From Rhynochetos jubatus (lineage: Eukaryota; Chordata; Aves; Eurypygiformes; Rhynochetidae), in contig CM050656.1 of NCBI GenBank assembly GCA_027574665.1, positions 6,137,001-6,201,000 on the forward strand: 64,000 bases of DNA, written 5' to 3'. The stretch's first letter is position 1. Every line of letters starts with the position of its first letter. Positions 45,146 to 58,724 of the stretch are shown here, piece by piece. The notes beneath the pieces were generated by a model. It was given only the letters and a program-made list of their open reading frames with translations, made no database searches and was not told the origin of the DNA. Both the position numbers and the translations under genes were made by a program.

Positions 45146-48100
45146 CCTAGTACTGTGCTGCCTCCTGTCCAGAGGAGGAAGTTGCCAGGATTTTCTGAGA
45201 GGATGCCAAACAAAAACCCCTGTAATCCCAAATAAACAAAGGAGAAGTTACTGATGCTGTTAGCTTCCTAACATCTGCAGTTACAATCAGTCCTGTCAAC
45301 GAGGACAAATAAAATCTCTGGGTTTGGATTAACAAAAAGAACCCAGTGCATGAGGAGCTGATCTTTTCAGATGTACTGAGAGCTCCCTGCCACAAGAGAC
45401 CTGTGTCAAAATACTGCAGATCCTGTGCCTGGGTCTTGGGCCCAAAACTGCTTGATAAATACTTTAGTGTTTCGCACCTCTTTTTGCCAAAAATTCAGAT
45501 TCTAAAACTGTCTTCCATGGAAAAGGATCTTTATGCATGCTCATGTTTGATTCAAGCAATTCTTACTGTGTATGGTGCAAAACGCAAGCTTTAAAATCAA
45601 TTCTCTCCTCCATTAGTATCCTCAGAGGATACTCTCTGGTCACATCAGAGGCAATCTGCTCTCTCTGTCTTTTGTATGATTGTTATTTGTTTTGTTTAAA
45701 ACTTCATCATCTGTGAACTCATCTGTCACCCTCTGCAGAGGCCTGTCAGCGCACTGTCAGTCTATCTGCCTCTGCCTGGGGATAACAAAGAAGTTGCTCT
45801 GTTGCAGGCTGCCTGTCTGCCTCCCCTCGGCTGAGGGAGACGCAGTTTGCTGAATTTTCATGTCTTGTTTGGTCCTTGGCCCCTTTGCTCGTGCTGCGGT
45901 TAAGGACACCGATTAACGTTAATCTGAAGGTAGACGCGTCTCCATTAGATGCTGGAGTAATGCCATCAGCTAGTCTCACGTGGGTCACCGAGCAGCTGTC
46001 AAGCAATAATGTTTATTGCATTTTTACTTCATGATTGATCACTGTGGTTAATATAAAACTAATAAAATTGACGAAATTTGAAGCTGTTGTGAAAGCTCAT
46101 GTAAGAGAAACGTGGGCATGAGAGCAGAGTTTCTAGCCAGCAGCTTTCGTATCGTCATTAAAAATACAGAGGAAGGAGAGACATGGAGTTGAGGTGCAAA
46201 TAAAGGTGTGTTTTGTTTAGGTTTCAAACGGGAACCTTTGGAAATTTTCCTTGTCACGTACCACATATTTCATTCATGTATTTTACCTCATCCTTAATGA
46301 TGGTGTATTTTCTGTCTGCCCTTGCACGCTCGCCTCTGGATGGGAACATCTCTCGGGATAGTTGGCTGCCTAGGGAACAGTAAGATACGGTGTTATATTT
46401 ATGCAGATTCTCATGAGGCTTATATTTGTTAACCAGTGAGCTGGACAACTTGGACCTAGTGCTGGTTAATTGCTCCCTCATCGTAAGTAAAGGTATCTTG
46501 TTTGTCCTGTGATACTCCTGTAGAGGAACTGGGTGAAGTGAAAGCAAGGTCAGCCTGGTCAGTGCTCTGAGCACGCCACGGCTCGCTCAAGAAAATCTCT
46601 GCAGCGTGTGCCTGGCCATGAGTGGGGGTATGGCCCTGACGGGGCCCGTGGAGCCTGCTGGGCTCAAAATGAAGTGCTCTGTTGGACTCGATCCACAGGC
46701 CTCATTTTGATTGTTTACAATTGAGTAAATCGGGCCTGTCCCCATGGAAGTTAATGGGATCAGTCCTGGTGTGACAGCAGAGTAAAACGTTGCATGCTTA
46801 ATACAGTCCATTTTTTCCTGTTTCAGGTCCTTTACTCTTTCTCGCATGTCTTGCTTCACAGATGTATTTCTTTAAATATGTCGTGGATCAAAACTGTAAA
46901 ATACCATCTGTCAGCTTGGGTGAAATCTGTAATCCCTGTGCTGTTCAGGTACCAGCAAATTGATGTTCGTTTATTTGGAAATGGGGCACTTAGCCACCCT
47001 ACGGATGTTATGGATTTATTCTTTATTATTTTCTCTCCCCATTATTACTTACATAATGTATGAACTAATGGCTGCTGTGCAGTTTATGTGTTAGTTGCTT
47101 TCTAGAAGCCGTGTGTGGGTAGGGAGCTCAGGATGACATAATGTAGGATTAAATAATTGTAATATTGTGTCGCAGTGCAAAAAGGGGGGGCGATTGCAGT
47201 ATGCAAACGATGCTCTCCAGTTAAACCGCATCCTGGCAGAACAGGCAGGAGTGGTCCAGGGTACAGATGGCTGGGTCCTCCTTGACTCGTGTTCTCTGCA
47301 ACTAAAATTCTTCCTGTATGGATAGATGTGGGGGGACGGAGCTTTCCTAGTGATGCAGCTGAGACTGAATTTATCCCAGTGTCACCGAGCTCTGAGCCTG
47401 GCTCGTTGTACTGGTGTTTATTAGCACCTGGTGATCGTGCATAGCTTAGTCAGTATCCCCATCAGTAAATTTTACTAATATTTCACAAATTAAAAGCACG
47501 TTGACTCCATTTTCTCCCTAGTCAGCACCAACTTTTTAGATTGACAGTTTGTAGCTTTAAATAAGCAGCTGAGATTTGGTTGTTGCCTTTGTTTGTTTGT
47601 TTTAATTCTGCTTTGGAACAGTTTGTACCCAAACTCGAGGTGACTCAATGTGGGGTCTGGCTGCTTTCATTCAAAAATGCACGTTTGCTGAACTCAGCTG
47701 GAAAAGACTTTTGCCAGTGGAGAGGTAAAGAGAGGTGCTGGAAAAAGTCCGTTAAGACTTTGCTGCAGTGCTTATAGCCCAGCTATTAGGAATGCAAAAA
47801 CAAGTGTAGAGCATAACACAATTGTGTAGTATCCAGGATGAACCTAAAGGAAGCAAAATAAGATGTGGTCAGGTAAGGTGCAACCTGAAATAACTTTCTG
47901 TACTACTACTTTGTTATTACTGTTATTTATTTAGCCAGAGAAACCCTTAAAGAATGGTGCTGTGTCTTTGTTTCCATGAGGGTTGCAAGTTTCTGCTGTG
48001 AGAACTGGGAAAGCTCAAGCCTCAGTGCAAACCTACGAGAAAGAAGCACGAGACAGAGGAGTGTGGTGTCCCTACAAGTGTCTGCAGGCACTGCCGTGCT

Positions 48101-51100
48101 CCAGGACAGTCGCCCGTCAGTGTGTACCGTGAAGGAGTATGTTCGCTATTAAACTCCAGCGGTTGGAGTGGCAGAGCCTTTGGGCTCATTATCCTTTGCG
48201 GACAATACAGTGTGACAGTGAAATGGCTGATGAAATCTAATGCTGTCTTCTCCGTTAAAGGCAGTGTGGTGATTACAGCCATTCATTTCCTGAAGGCGGC
48301 GGTGTGGCAGGATTCGCGAGAAGCAGGCAACATGAGGTACCACATCTCATGGCCACGGGTTCTGCTGCACTCTGGAGCTGGCTACCTCCTGAGCCACCTG
48401 ACCAGCTCTGGTCCGAGCCCACAGCTTTGTGGTGGGCAGTGTGTTGCTGGGATCAGTTGAGGTCTGAGATAGATTCAAGGGAGAATTGTTAATGGATGCA
48501 GAAAGCAATTAGGTTAACAGCACAGGATGATTTGTTAATAAATGTCTGGTCAGTGTAACTGTTCAGGCTGGGTACTAGGTTGTGAGCTTCTACACGTGGG
48601 AAAGTGGCAGGTTTCACTGAGCCTTTGATGCTTGTGGTGGTCTGCAGCCCAGAGAATGCTGCTCTCGTATGGTTTGTGGCTACTGCTACATGTGGGAGTG
48701 TCTTTTGTCTCGTCTTGGGAACTGGGAGGGTTAAGTGTAAACATTAGTAGCCATTAGAAGTCTGAAGGCCAGCGGAAGGTCTGCTGGAGTGTCTTGTGCT
48801 TGGTCCTGAGGTTGTGCCGGGGGATGGGGATATGCCTCATAAGGTGTGCCCGGAGGTAAAATAGAATTTTTGTCTGCCTTTGGTTGCAGACATGTACTTG
48901 TACTCTTGGAGGGGATAGATACATTATATCATATTAAGTCATGTTCTTTCTTCAGTGCACATTTCCCTGTGCATTGACTAATGTGCTTTAGGACGTATTG
49001 CCAAACTGCAAACGGCACCGTCTATAGGAATGGTCAGAAGTGGACGCTGCACTGTCACGGGACACAGGTATGAGAAGCGTTAGTTAGCTGTAGTCCAGAG
49101 TGATGGCTTCTCAGACTTGCTGTTGAGCATCCTCTGCTGAGGCCCCAGTAGATGTTCCCTGGGATCTGGCTTTGTCACTGGATCTCTGCAAGATGGTTGC
49201 AGGCAGTGTCTCTTACCCTTGGAGCAATTCAGTCTTTGGTGATTTTAAGGATACTGAGGCAGTCCAGCGGAGGTGTGTGTTAACTCCCCATCCAGCCCTA
49301 CCAAGGTGCCCTCTGCAGAGCCACTGCTAACCTCTCTGAACAGCTCTTTGCCTAGCTGCTGTAGACACCTGGGGCTGCCACGCTGTCACTCAAGGGGTGC
49401 TGATTGCTGAAATAAATGCTGCCCATCTAATTAGTATGGGGAGCAGGAGCAGGTTTTAATTATATGGTTAAATACACAGAAATATAGGATTGTCATATGG
49501 GATCAGTCTGTTGATCTTTTGTGGTTGACATCCTGCCTGCAGCAGTAGCCAGCGCTAGATACATTAGTGCGTAGCGTATTTTTTTGCCCTCGGAGTAATA
49601 CGCACAGGTTCTTACAGAAAAATTTCCTCTCTTGCTTTGTTGAAGCCAGTTTGTGTCCAGAAAAGTAGTTTCTCTTCTGTGAACCCTTTCACTCTGTTGA
49701 GGTTCAGGTTAACCCAAGGACTTTCTATTTTATCTTTTCTAGACAAAGATGAATGAACTCTTTTCTTCTTTCCCTGGCTTTAACAGGAGACTTGGTCTCT
49801 GCAGAATTTCCTGAAGTTTGCGGTTTCTCCAGATCTTCCAGTGCTTTCTTGTGCCTAGTGGAAATTCATTCAATAGGTGACCAAGTGATGGGCTTCCAGA
49901 GTTACTCTTCCTTTTCACCTTTTCTTGTGAATATTTCTCATGCAAGTTAATGTCTCAATTTTTGTTAATAATTTTAGGTTGGTTTAGGTTGTGGAGTTTT
50001 TTTTTCTTCTTGTTATTTTCACTTTCTATTTAATTAGGCATTGACTGCTGACAGCTGATTATGCAGTTCTGATCTAGAAGTGCATAAAAGGGTAAATAAA
50101 AGCTGTATTTTGGTTCACATGGGATATGGGATGTGCTGTATGGTCTCACTCAGTTTGAGCGGGTGAGTATGGAAAGGATGAAGAGAAGAGCAAATGTTGT
50201 TCCTGGTGCTGATAGCCATGCAGGGGATGCTCCACCGTTGCAGGGAAGAGTTGCTCTTCCTTTAGCATTGTGACTATTCTGCCTTCCTGTAGTACGGGAA
50301 GAAAGCTGTAAAGAGCTATTGCCACGTCATGCTGGAGGATCCCAGCCCACTGAATTTTGGTTTTCTCCAAGTCTGTCTCCTGCTGTATGGAAGACTTCCT
50401 CGTTCAGCTATATTGGGGTTAGCAATAATGGTAAACTCGCTCACTGAGGGTCAAGGGATCTCACTTTCATTCTCAGAGGTCACTGAGTGTGTGAATACCA
50501 GTCTGCATAACACATTTTAATCTGTGGCCATCTGGGAGCCTCGGACCAAGGCTCTGCAGTCAGAATGATGCGTCAGCGGAGCCTGGACAACCTTTGGTAC
50601 AGATGCAGCTCTTGGCAGCAAAGGAGTACTGCTTCTGCAATAGTTTCCAATATCTCTGCAAGAGAAATCAGTGACGCTCGCAAAAGCTACAGTCTCATAT
50701 GAGTTTAAGTGGCACAAGGTTTTTTCCAGGCTCCAAATATTATCATAAAGCTCCCCTGGCCCTGACAGTTTGTGTTTTTCAAGTTATAGACCAATAACAC
50801 CATTTATATTGAAGTGTGGTGTGCGGGTGTCACGCACATTATAAAAAGGGTCAGTGAAATCTCTGGAAATTGGGATGCTGTTGCTCCTTTGAATGCACAC
50901 ACACAAAGCTCAGCACAGTGAGGGTGCACAGGGAAGATTCCTGGGAAACTGGGTTCCAGCAAGGTGTAAATTCCAGTCACTCAGTGAATGCCTACCAGAG
51001 TATGTCGTAATCTGGGCTAAACAAGTGGGGGTGTTATGTTATTTTGCATTATGAATGCTGATAAAGGATTTAGAGATCCCACTGGACTGAGAGATAAGCC

Positions 51101-54100
51101 TGACAGGAATTTTCCTGATTACTCGTTACTCTTTTGACACTAACTAAATTGGAAGGGGGAGGGTGGAAAGACATGGCTCTAATGGGTTTTATGTTTGATT
51201 GGTTTAGATGTGTTTGGGTGGGTTCATTTCCCCAATTTGGGAGATGTGATGTAGGACTTGAGGTAATGGATATTCTCTATGTGTGAAATACACTGGAGGC
51301 TAATTGATTTAGGGACAAATTAAATGTTACATTTTCACAGGTGGAAAATTACCTTTGGAAGTTCCTGTGCTCCCGGGTTCCCACCCGCTGCACTGACCTC
51401 AGGCCATGATCCACAGCACTCTGGGGCAGTGTGGATCATCACGCTGACTGTGTCTTTTGGGGGTTTGTGGGCTTTTGGGATTTATTTTTTTTAATTATTA
51501 TTTTTAAAGAAACAGCACGGGAGGAAAAGAGTATTGTAATGCTCGATTGTACCCTTTGCTGCATGTGTTTGGGGGATCTCTGATAACAGGATTTGGTGGG
51601 CTGTAGGTTGTGAAAATGAAATAATATCCAATACTGCAAAGAACCTATTGAGGTAACAGGTTAAGGTAAGAGGAGAGGTAGTATTTGGGCATCACAGTTT
51701 GCAGTCTGAGAATAAAGGAGCGCAAGCACTTGCTGTATTGATACACATTTGTCTGCCCAGGGGTAGTGGCTTTTCCGAGGTGGTGCATGGTATACGTGTA
51801 GTTATTGTCTTTTTAGTTATCCTGCTGGATGTTTACAGAAGCCAGTGAAATACATAGCTGCTTGTATACGTTTAAGGTTTTATATGCAGCCTGCGTACAG
51901 CTCTCCTGCGTGCCCTCACAGGAAGGGAATGATAAGAATGAGAGTGTAATGAAGGTAGCTGGATACTCTGTTCTTATTCACAGCATTTTGCAGCTGTAAT
52001 TCACAAAAGGTATAGGAACCATTTACCTTTCAATTTATTCTTTCTTTTCTCATAGATTATTTAACAAAGACATTCTCTCCTTCGCTTTTGTAGAGTTTGG
52101 CTGGGAGGCTCTATCACTGCCACAGGGATTGTATTGGAATAAAATGGATCCAGCAGAAGCACTGGTTGTGATGAGCACTGTTCAAAACTTTCCTTTTTAA
52201 AACCCTGCTTTTGATTGTCCTAGTTTAGCTATCTGGACCCAAATATACCCTGCATCTGCCTCAGACAGGTTTTGTTGATAAAGCAAAAGATGAGCTATTT
52301 ATCAGAGAGATTAAGGAAGATAGTCTCCCTTATGTGGTGTGTGTATTCGGTCTTCACTGAAGAACTTGAGTCATTCAGAGCTTGAAATCTGTCATGGCTT
52401 TGCCTTTGTGTTGAGGATGTGCTTTTAATAGCCCCATTAAAATTCGGCTGGGCACGAACCTTTGTGCAAATCTTTGTAGATGCATATTTAGCTTCCATCC
52501 TGGAATGACAATTTTTTCTGTCTGATTTTTTCTTTTCTCCCCAAAATCTGACAATAATCTTCAAGGCTTTCTATTAAAAGAACATTGAAGGCATAGTCAA
52601 GCACTTAAAAATTAGATATTGTCAGAATTGACAATAGAAGCTCTTTTTTGCAACCTCTAATACTATTTTAATCTCTTTATCTGTGCATTAAATATGTTAC
52701 ATGTGATCCGAACCTGGAGACAGAGTTCCACAATTTCTAGCTCCTTAAAAGGAATTGTACTTTGCTAGAATAGAGAAAGTATGACACATGATTTAGGGGG
52801 AAAAAATAGAATTTTTTTGAGACATTTACTTAAAAAACTGCGCTGTAAAAGGAAACGTACCTCTAGCTTGTGGCAGCATGTGTTGGGAACAAACAGGCAG
52901 CTCGTGCTTCTGGCCTGGTGGCAAGATGAGCTCAGAGTCCAAAATGTTGTTAGAGGGTCTAAGTTGTAAAGAAACTTTAGCAATTCAGTAAATGTCTTTG
53001 GTTTTATAATAATGGATGATGTTATTTAAAACCTCAAGCAGAGAACACATTGAACATCACCTTCATATAATTTTGGCTGGTAATTGTTCATGAAGGATAT
53101 GTCTAAACAAGGCTATTGTGTTATTTGGCTTTTCTGTTATGTTGTTTGGGTTTGTTTGTTTTTTTTTTTACAGTACAATATCTGTTTTTCTTTTTGAGAA
53201 GCATGGAGGCAGCTATTCATGAGATTTTCTGCAGCACCTGCTGGAGGCGAGGGTATCATTTACTACCAACAGATGCGATTGTTTGCTGTACCTCCCATTG
53301 TAAGTGTAGGGACTGCCACCACAAGTCTTGAAGCAAAATACGATAGAGCAGCTCAGCAGATATTGTTGCCCATTGATTCGCAGGTAATACAAACCTGATT
53401 CTGTTGTTAACGCTTTTCTTGCAGTGTGATTACTCTGATTCCACTGTAACTCTTTGTATCACTGTAGTTGAGAACGAAATTGGGCCACCTGTGTCTACTG
53501 ATGAAATAATGATTCCAGAATACAGCTTTTTAGCTCTGCTGGTATCTCCACAGTTACCCATATTCCAATTGTTTAGGAACTCCCATTGCTTTAGCATGTG
53601 GTTTTGTGCATCCTCTGTTATTGCTGTACTGTGGGACTGGACCACACCAAACTCCGCTTCACAGCTGCTTCTGAGCTGCTGATCGCTTCTGTCACAACTG
53701 AGGATTTCTCATCTGCACTGGTATTACGAGAGCACCTCTAGCTGTGTGTGATGCGGGCTTCAATGTCAGAGCTGGCTGCCAGCAACAATTGGCTTTGTCT
53801 GTCTTAGTTCTGATGTCAGTAACAGGTTAATTTGTATAGCTTATCTACTACTATTATTAATTTGTTCCACGCTATATTTAATTTTCACGTGGGATACTAG
53901 AAGTAATAAATCTTGTGAAGCGAAGCATTTCCACAGTAGGAAAGCTGAAGCAGTAGGATGGACTCTGCCTACTGAGGCATTTTTGTAGTACTTAAATTGT
54001 CTAGAAATTCTGCTGTGTTCCGCAGTAGCAAGGGAGAAACTTCCTTCGGCAAATGACGCCTGGTCACAGAACTTGATTTTTAAAATGGATTGTACTTGTA

Positions 54101-54661
54101 CTCTGCAGCATGTTCGGTCAGATGATTTGGGTTTGGGAAAGCAGCTTAAGTGCTGACTTGAATTGTGAGTCATGGGTCACATGTCCATGGAAGGTGAGGA
54201 GGAGAAAAGGACTTGAGATTTTTTGTATGTCCTCATTGAGCCGGGTTGTAGAGGGCTAGACCTGGGATGGAGCAGTAAGAAAGATGGAAATGTGGGTTGA
54301 AATTGAATTGCTGTGATTTGCAGGAAGGCAGAGGAGTATGTTGTGGAGATCAAGGGGCTTTGTGAAAGAGCAGTAAGAAAAAAGAACTTGAAAATGAATG
54401 GTAATCTACTGAACATTGAATTTCATCTGAAACCAGCTTTCCAGACTCTGAGGTTCAGTTGTTGTGATCCCTTGGCTTAATACTGAGTGTAATCAATCCT
54501 GTCTTCCTCAGAGAAACCACCAGGTTTTGTGTTGTGCCATGGAAAGCTGGCCCCTGTGCCCACTGTGGAGTCCCAGCATCATCTGGGCTGTAATGCCTGC
54601 TCAGCCACTTCATCACCCATGTGTTTCGCAGTGTTCCCTGTCATGTTACTTCTCCCCTTAC
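45146..54661. other. non-coding interval
   Basis: No recognised interspersed repeat. It contains a perfect small palindrome (45615-45633) and a 67-codon minus-strand ORF ending at 52295, whose ATG sits in good context (AGGATGG). Other ORFs, such as 48122-48460 (+), resemble no family. Confidence 0.45.
45615..45633. repeat. perfect 9-bp inverted repeat with 1-base loop
   Basis: AGTATCCTC-A-GAGGATACT. It is perfectly self-complementary. It is too short to call a structural RNA. Confidence 0.85.
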
Positions 54662-54722
54662 GCTGTCCTGCAGGTTTGTTGTCTGGTTCTTGCTTTTGCT
54701 GCTTTGCCTTCTCTTTGTGGGT
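54662..54722 (-). other. exon-like block, all frames open (unidentified)
   Basis: On the minus strand the acceptor CTCTCCCTTTCTTTCCAG precedes 61 nt ending GACAGC|GTAAGG. All three frames are open; the phase-0 frame reads THKEKAKQQKQEPDNKPAGQ. The polar K/Q/E-rich composition is typical of disordered protein segments but also of purine-rich DNA. No partner exon was identified. Confidence 0.15.
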
Positions 54723-54938
54723 CTGGAAAGAAAGGGAGAGTGATTGTCTTCCTTGGCTCTTGAGACACTGTTTTATTGCCTTGTTTGTTATATGGAGAAT
54801 AAAGCAGGCACTTTCTGCCTCCCTTGCCTTCCCTCTCAGAGCAGGGGACAGCCTTTGCCCAGTAGCTGGGCTTTGAAATGTGCACCATCCTCACTACTTC
54901 GTGTTGCTTGATGACAACAAACCCCAGCTACCACAATG

Positions 54939-54993
54939 GATCATAGAGTCTTTTAGGTTGGAAAAGACCTTTTAAGATCATCAAGTCCAAGCA
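54939..54993 (-). repeat. CR1 LINE, short 3' tail
   Basis: The block ATCATAGAGTCTTTTAGGTT followed by GGAAAAGACCTTTTAAGATC and ATCAAGTCCAA is the reverse complement of a CR1 3' UTR of a further subfamily. Homology beyond about 54993 is unclear. Confidence 0.85.
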
Positions 54994-55890
54994 TAGGGAT
55001 GTGAGCATCCCTCCACAGCAGAAGCTCGTGTGGCTGAATTGCAGTTCCTGTTGGTGCTTTAGGTGCCATCCAGCCTGGATGAAATCGTGTCATGGGAGTG
55101 TTTATAAGGTAGACATTGTCAGCTTGCTATGAAGTTTCACTGAAAGTAGAAATAATAGGGTGAAAATGTATCATTAATACTGAGATTCCTGGATACAAAT
55201 GGAAACCATTTGACAGATTTCAAGTGTGCTGTGGGTTTCATTCAGGTAGAGGAAAAGAACATTAAATGCCAGGAGGGGAGGCAGGGGAGGAGACATGCAT
55301 GAATAAAGGAGACATCGAAGGTTGTGGTGGTTACTGTGAATTAAAGATGTGATCTTTGCTTCGGGTGACAGTGTGGAAGATTTGTGTTAATGCATTCCAG
55401 GCTCTTGTCCCATGGGTGGTGACACCTTCCTCCTCCCAGTTGCCCCCTTTCTGCCAAGGAAGTCGCAACAAAATTCCCCCAGCAGCTGACCCCACTGAAA
55501 GGAGAACAACAGATCTTGTGGGCAAGTGAGATGGAAGGGCAGCACGGCAATGTGTGCGCTGCGAGAGGAGGACGTGAGCCTACTGAGCAGTCCTCCATAT
55601 GAAGAACAGGTCTAGACTGTGCCAGTGCCTGCCCAGTACCCTCCGTTTGGAATCCATCCTCTGGTGATGCCCATGAAATACGTAAATTACTCTAACCGCA
55701 CTGTGTGCAGAAAGGAGGGTGGTGGTTTTAATCAGGGAGGTGAATACAGTCATTGACCCATAGAACCAGCAAGTACCCTCCACCCAAGGCTGTAAAGCCC
55801 TGTCTCATAGATGTATCTTTCTCTTTCATTGCCATGACGACTCGTTACCCTTTTAATGTCTTTAAGACTCCACTAAAAGTGCAAAGATCC

Positions 55891-55948
55891 AAGTGAAAGT
55901 TTATTGCTGTGTTCCTGGTAAGTGAAAGTTTATTGCTGTGTTCCTGGT
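55891..55948 (+). repeat. perfect 29-bp tandem duplication
   Basis: The 29-bp unit starting AAGTGAAAGTTTATTGCTGT and ending TTCCTGGT is present twice with no mismatch (55891-55919, 55920-55948). Identity of the copies implies a recent duplication or an assembly artefact. Confidence 0.96.
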
Positions 55949-58518
55949 ATGCTGATGGCTCTCCTGAGGTCCCCTTCACCCACTTCAGCTCTTAGCTTTT
56001 GCGTGGATCAAGGTTGTGTGGTTTTTCTTGCTGTCAGTTTTGACCTGATAATATCCACTATGAATAGAAGACCAACCTCTTGGATGGATGAGTTGAGTTT
56101 CCGTTGTAACATCTGAGCTAGCGCTACTGAATGCTGAGTACCCTCAGGAGCTGAAAGTTGGATTTCTCTTTCATTGGGGCATTGCTGGCATCTTCACTGG
56201 AGCTTGTGCTTGATTTACCCTGCAGCACATGAGAATGGCCCCCAGCCCGGGAAACAAAACTGAGCAAAAACTGCAGCAAGAGAAAGAAACCCTGAGAGAA
56301 ATATGCTAATTATGTATTTTGACCTTGTTGCACTAGAGATGGCATCACCCACATTAGCCACTACTCATGATCATTCCCCAGGGCCTGAATTGCTTCTGGG
56401 CAAGGAGAGAGGTCTGCGCCTTTTGTTGTGGCTGCCTAGTTAAGTTACACAGTGAAATGTATACCATGTAATGCTTTTGGACAAATTCAGTGGTTCTTAG
56501 CTGCTTTTGCCTGCTGTTTGTCTTCTGTAGCTGTAAGAACTTAGATAGCAGACAACAGTTACCAGAGCAAAACACAGTGCTGGGCAGAGGATGGGAGTGA
56601 GCTGCCCAAAGAGGGCAGGGATGGAGCTCAGTGTTCCCTTTGTGGAGGAGGAGGGAATTTGGTCAGTAAATTCACAACGAAATGTATTCTACTCATTTGC
56701 TTTAAAGGTTGGCAGGTGGCTCGATTGTCTGTGCTCACAAATGGGAGCCAGAATTTGTGTCACAGTGTTGTCCTGCTCAGTGATCCTTTTAAAAGCTTCT
56801 TGAGATCTTTGGTACCCTGTGCGAGGCAAGATTGCTCCCAGATGAGAGTTGGTAACAGATTGAGTTAAGTCTGCTCGTGCTCTAAGGGTAGGAAGGGAGT
56901 GGGCAGAAGCAAGTGGGATAAACGGCACTCTGTGAAGAAAGGCGCGAACAAGTTATTTTCTGTAAACCCTAGATTAAATCAGGGCTGTATTTGAGAGGTA
57001 GAAGAACTTTGTGCCTGGATGTGAACGTAGCTGGCATCCTCTGAGTGACTCCTTGAGAGTAATGATCTGACTACTATGAATCTGATTAGGATTAGATCCA
57101 GTTTGTCACAAGGTGTGTTCAGCTGCCTAACTCTATTTTCCTGCAAAGACAAGGCTTGCATACGTTCCCTCTTGGCTTCTTTTGTCTGTGGACTGATTTC
57201 AGTGGCATTTTAATGAAGGATGGAGGTCTCAAAGCTGTAAGGAAGTAGGTCTCCTGCCTCTGTCTTTTAAATTTCTTGGATTTTTAGGGTGTTGGAGAAA
57301 GGGCCTTATGTAAGTCATCACAGAATCTGCATGGAGGAGTCATGTTCTAGTCTCAAAAAACTCTTAGTTCATCTCTTGAACATCTTCTACACAAAATCCA
57401 AAGAAAACTGACTTTCAAGAAGTGCAGGAGGTTATAATTTGCTTTCCACAACTGAAACCAAAGTTCTTGATCCTGAGCAATGTTCCATCTCTCGGTGGTG
57501 AGCAGTCAGCTTTAGGTCAGTCAGGCCTCAGCTCATTTTGCAGTCAGGAATGATGAGTTTCACCATGGTGGTCAGCCCTTTAGCTCTGCTTCCACAGACT
57601 GAATGAGCAAAACAGTAGCACATAGAATGGAATTCCGGGCTTCCTTCTTTGGGACTGCATGTCTGAGCTTCCCAGTCCTTGGAAAAGAAACACACTTTCA
57701 CTTTTAACTTAAAGTAAAACTCTAGCTGTATGGATTATATCTGCCTTTATCTTTTAGGTGTTACCCTTCCCTGTGAGAAGCCCGTTTAATTTTCATACGT
57801 TACGCATGCATTGTCCATCTCTGCATCTTATCAGTGTCATGGTCCGTTCTTTGGTATAGGTACTGATACTGTCTTTCAGTAATTGCCTCACAGTGTGTGC
57901 CCTCATCTGATTTGTCATTAGTTCATCTCATTTTATAAAACTCTATTGTGTTGTTTGCAAACCTGGAAAAAACGGAGACGCAGTCTAAGCTAATACCTCA
58001 TTTTTATTTATTTAAGTCCCGTGCTGCCAACTTGACCCATTTTTTCCATTCTACTGACTGTTCAGATCTCGCAGATTAATTAGTCAAGGAAGGCACAGCT
58101 GATCCTGGAGCAAAATCCATACCCACACGTTCTGCCTGTCTATGATCCAACCCTCTTGCCTTTCTCCCTATTCTGGGACGTAGGCTGTCGGTACTGCACT
58201 GTGCTGTAATAGACCTGACTAGCCATTATCGTCAGCAGTGGGTACCAGCTTAAAAACCCAGTCATCAAGGAACAAAAATGCTGGCAGCTAAACCGAGAAA
58301 TCCAGCCAGGAGGAAAACAACCCAGAGCATCAGCCAGACGGCCGCTGCTGCCTGTACGGAAGAGGAGGACCATGCAAGACAAGTCACTAAATGTTGGCTG
58401 ACATTTAAAAGCAACTGTTCTGTTGTATTTGAGAATGTTGTAAGAAACCCCAGCCCAATGCAAATTGCTGTCAGCATGCCTCAAAATGACCCCAAGCAGG
58501 CTGAACCCCCCTTTCCTC

Positions 58519-58532
58519 TGTGTGTGTGTGTG
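58519..58532 (+). repeat. (TG)n microsatellite, about 7 units
   Basis: A short TG run followed by TATA, 160 bp from the C/T tract. Confidence 0.9.
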
Positions 58533-58692
58533 TATAGGCAACCAGTTATTTCATGTATTGTATGGGGACCATCTCCCTTATTTAATAGAGCCCTAGGATG
58601 TCTTTAAGCTTGCTTACTCAAACCATGGCAAATCCTGTTACACCTGAGAGCCACTGTACTTGCCATTCGCATTCCCATCCTCCTGAATCGAG

Positions 58693-58724
58693 TTCCTCCC
58701 CCCCCCCCCCTTTTTTTTTTCTTT
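58693..58724 (+). repeat. pure pyrimidine tract with C13T10 core
   Basis: 32 pyrimidines in a row, including thirteen C and ten T. Such a tract can form unusual DNA structures and is prone to length error. Confidence 0.93.
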
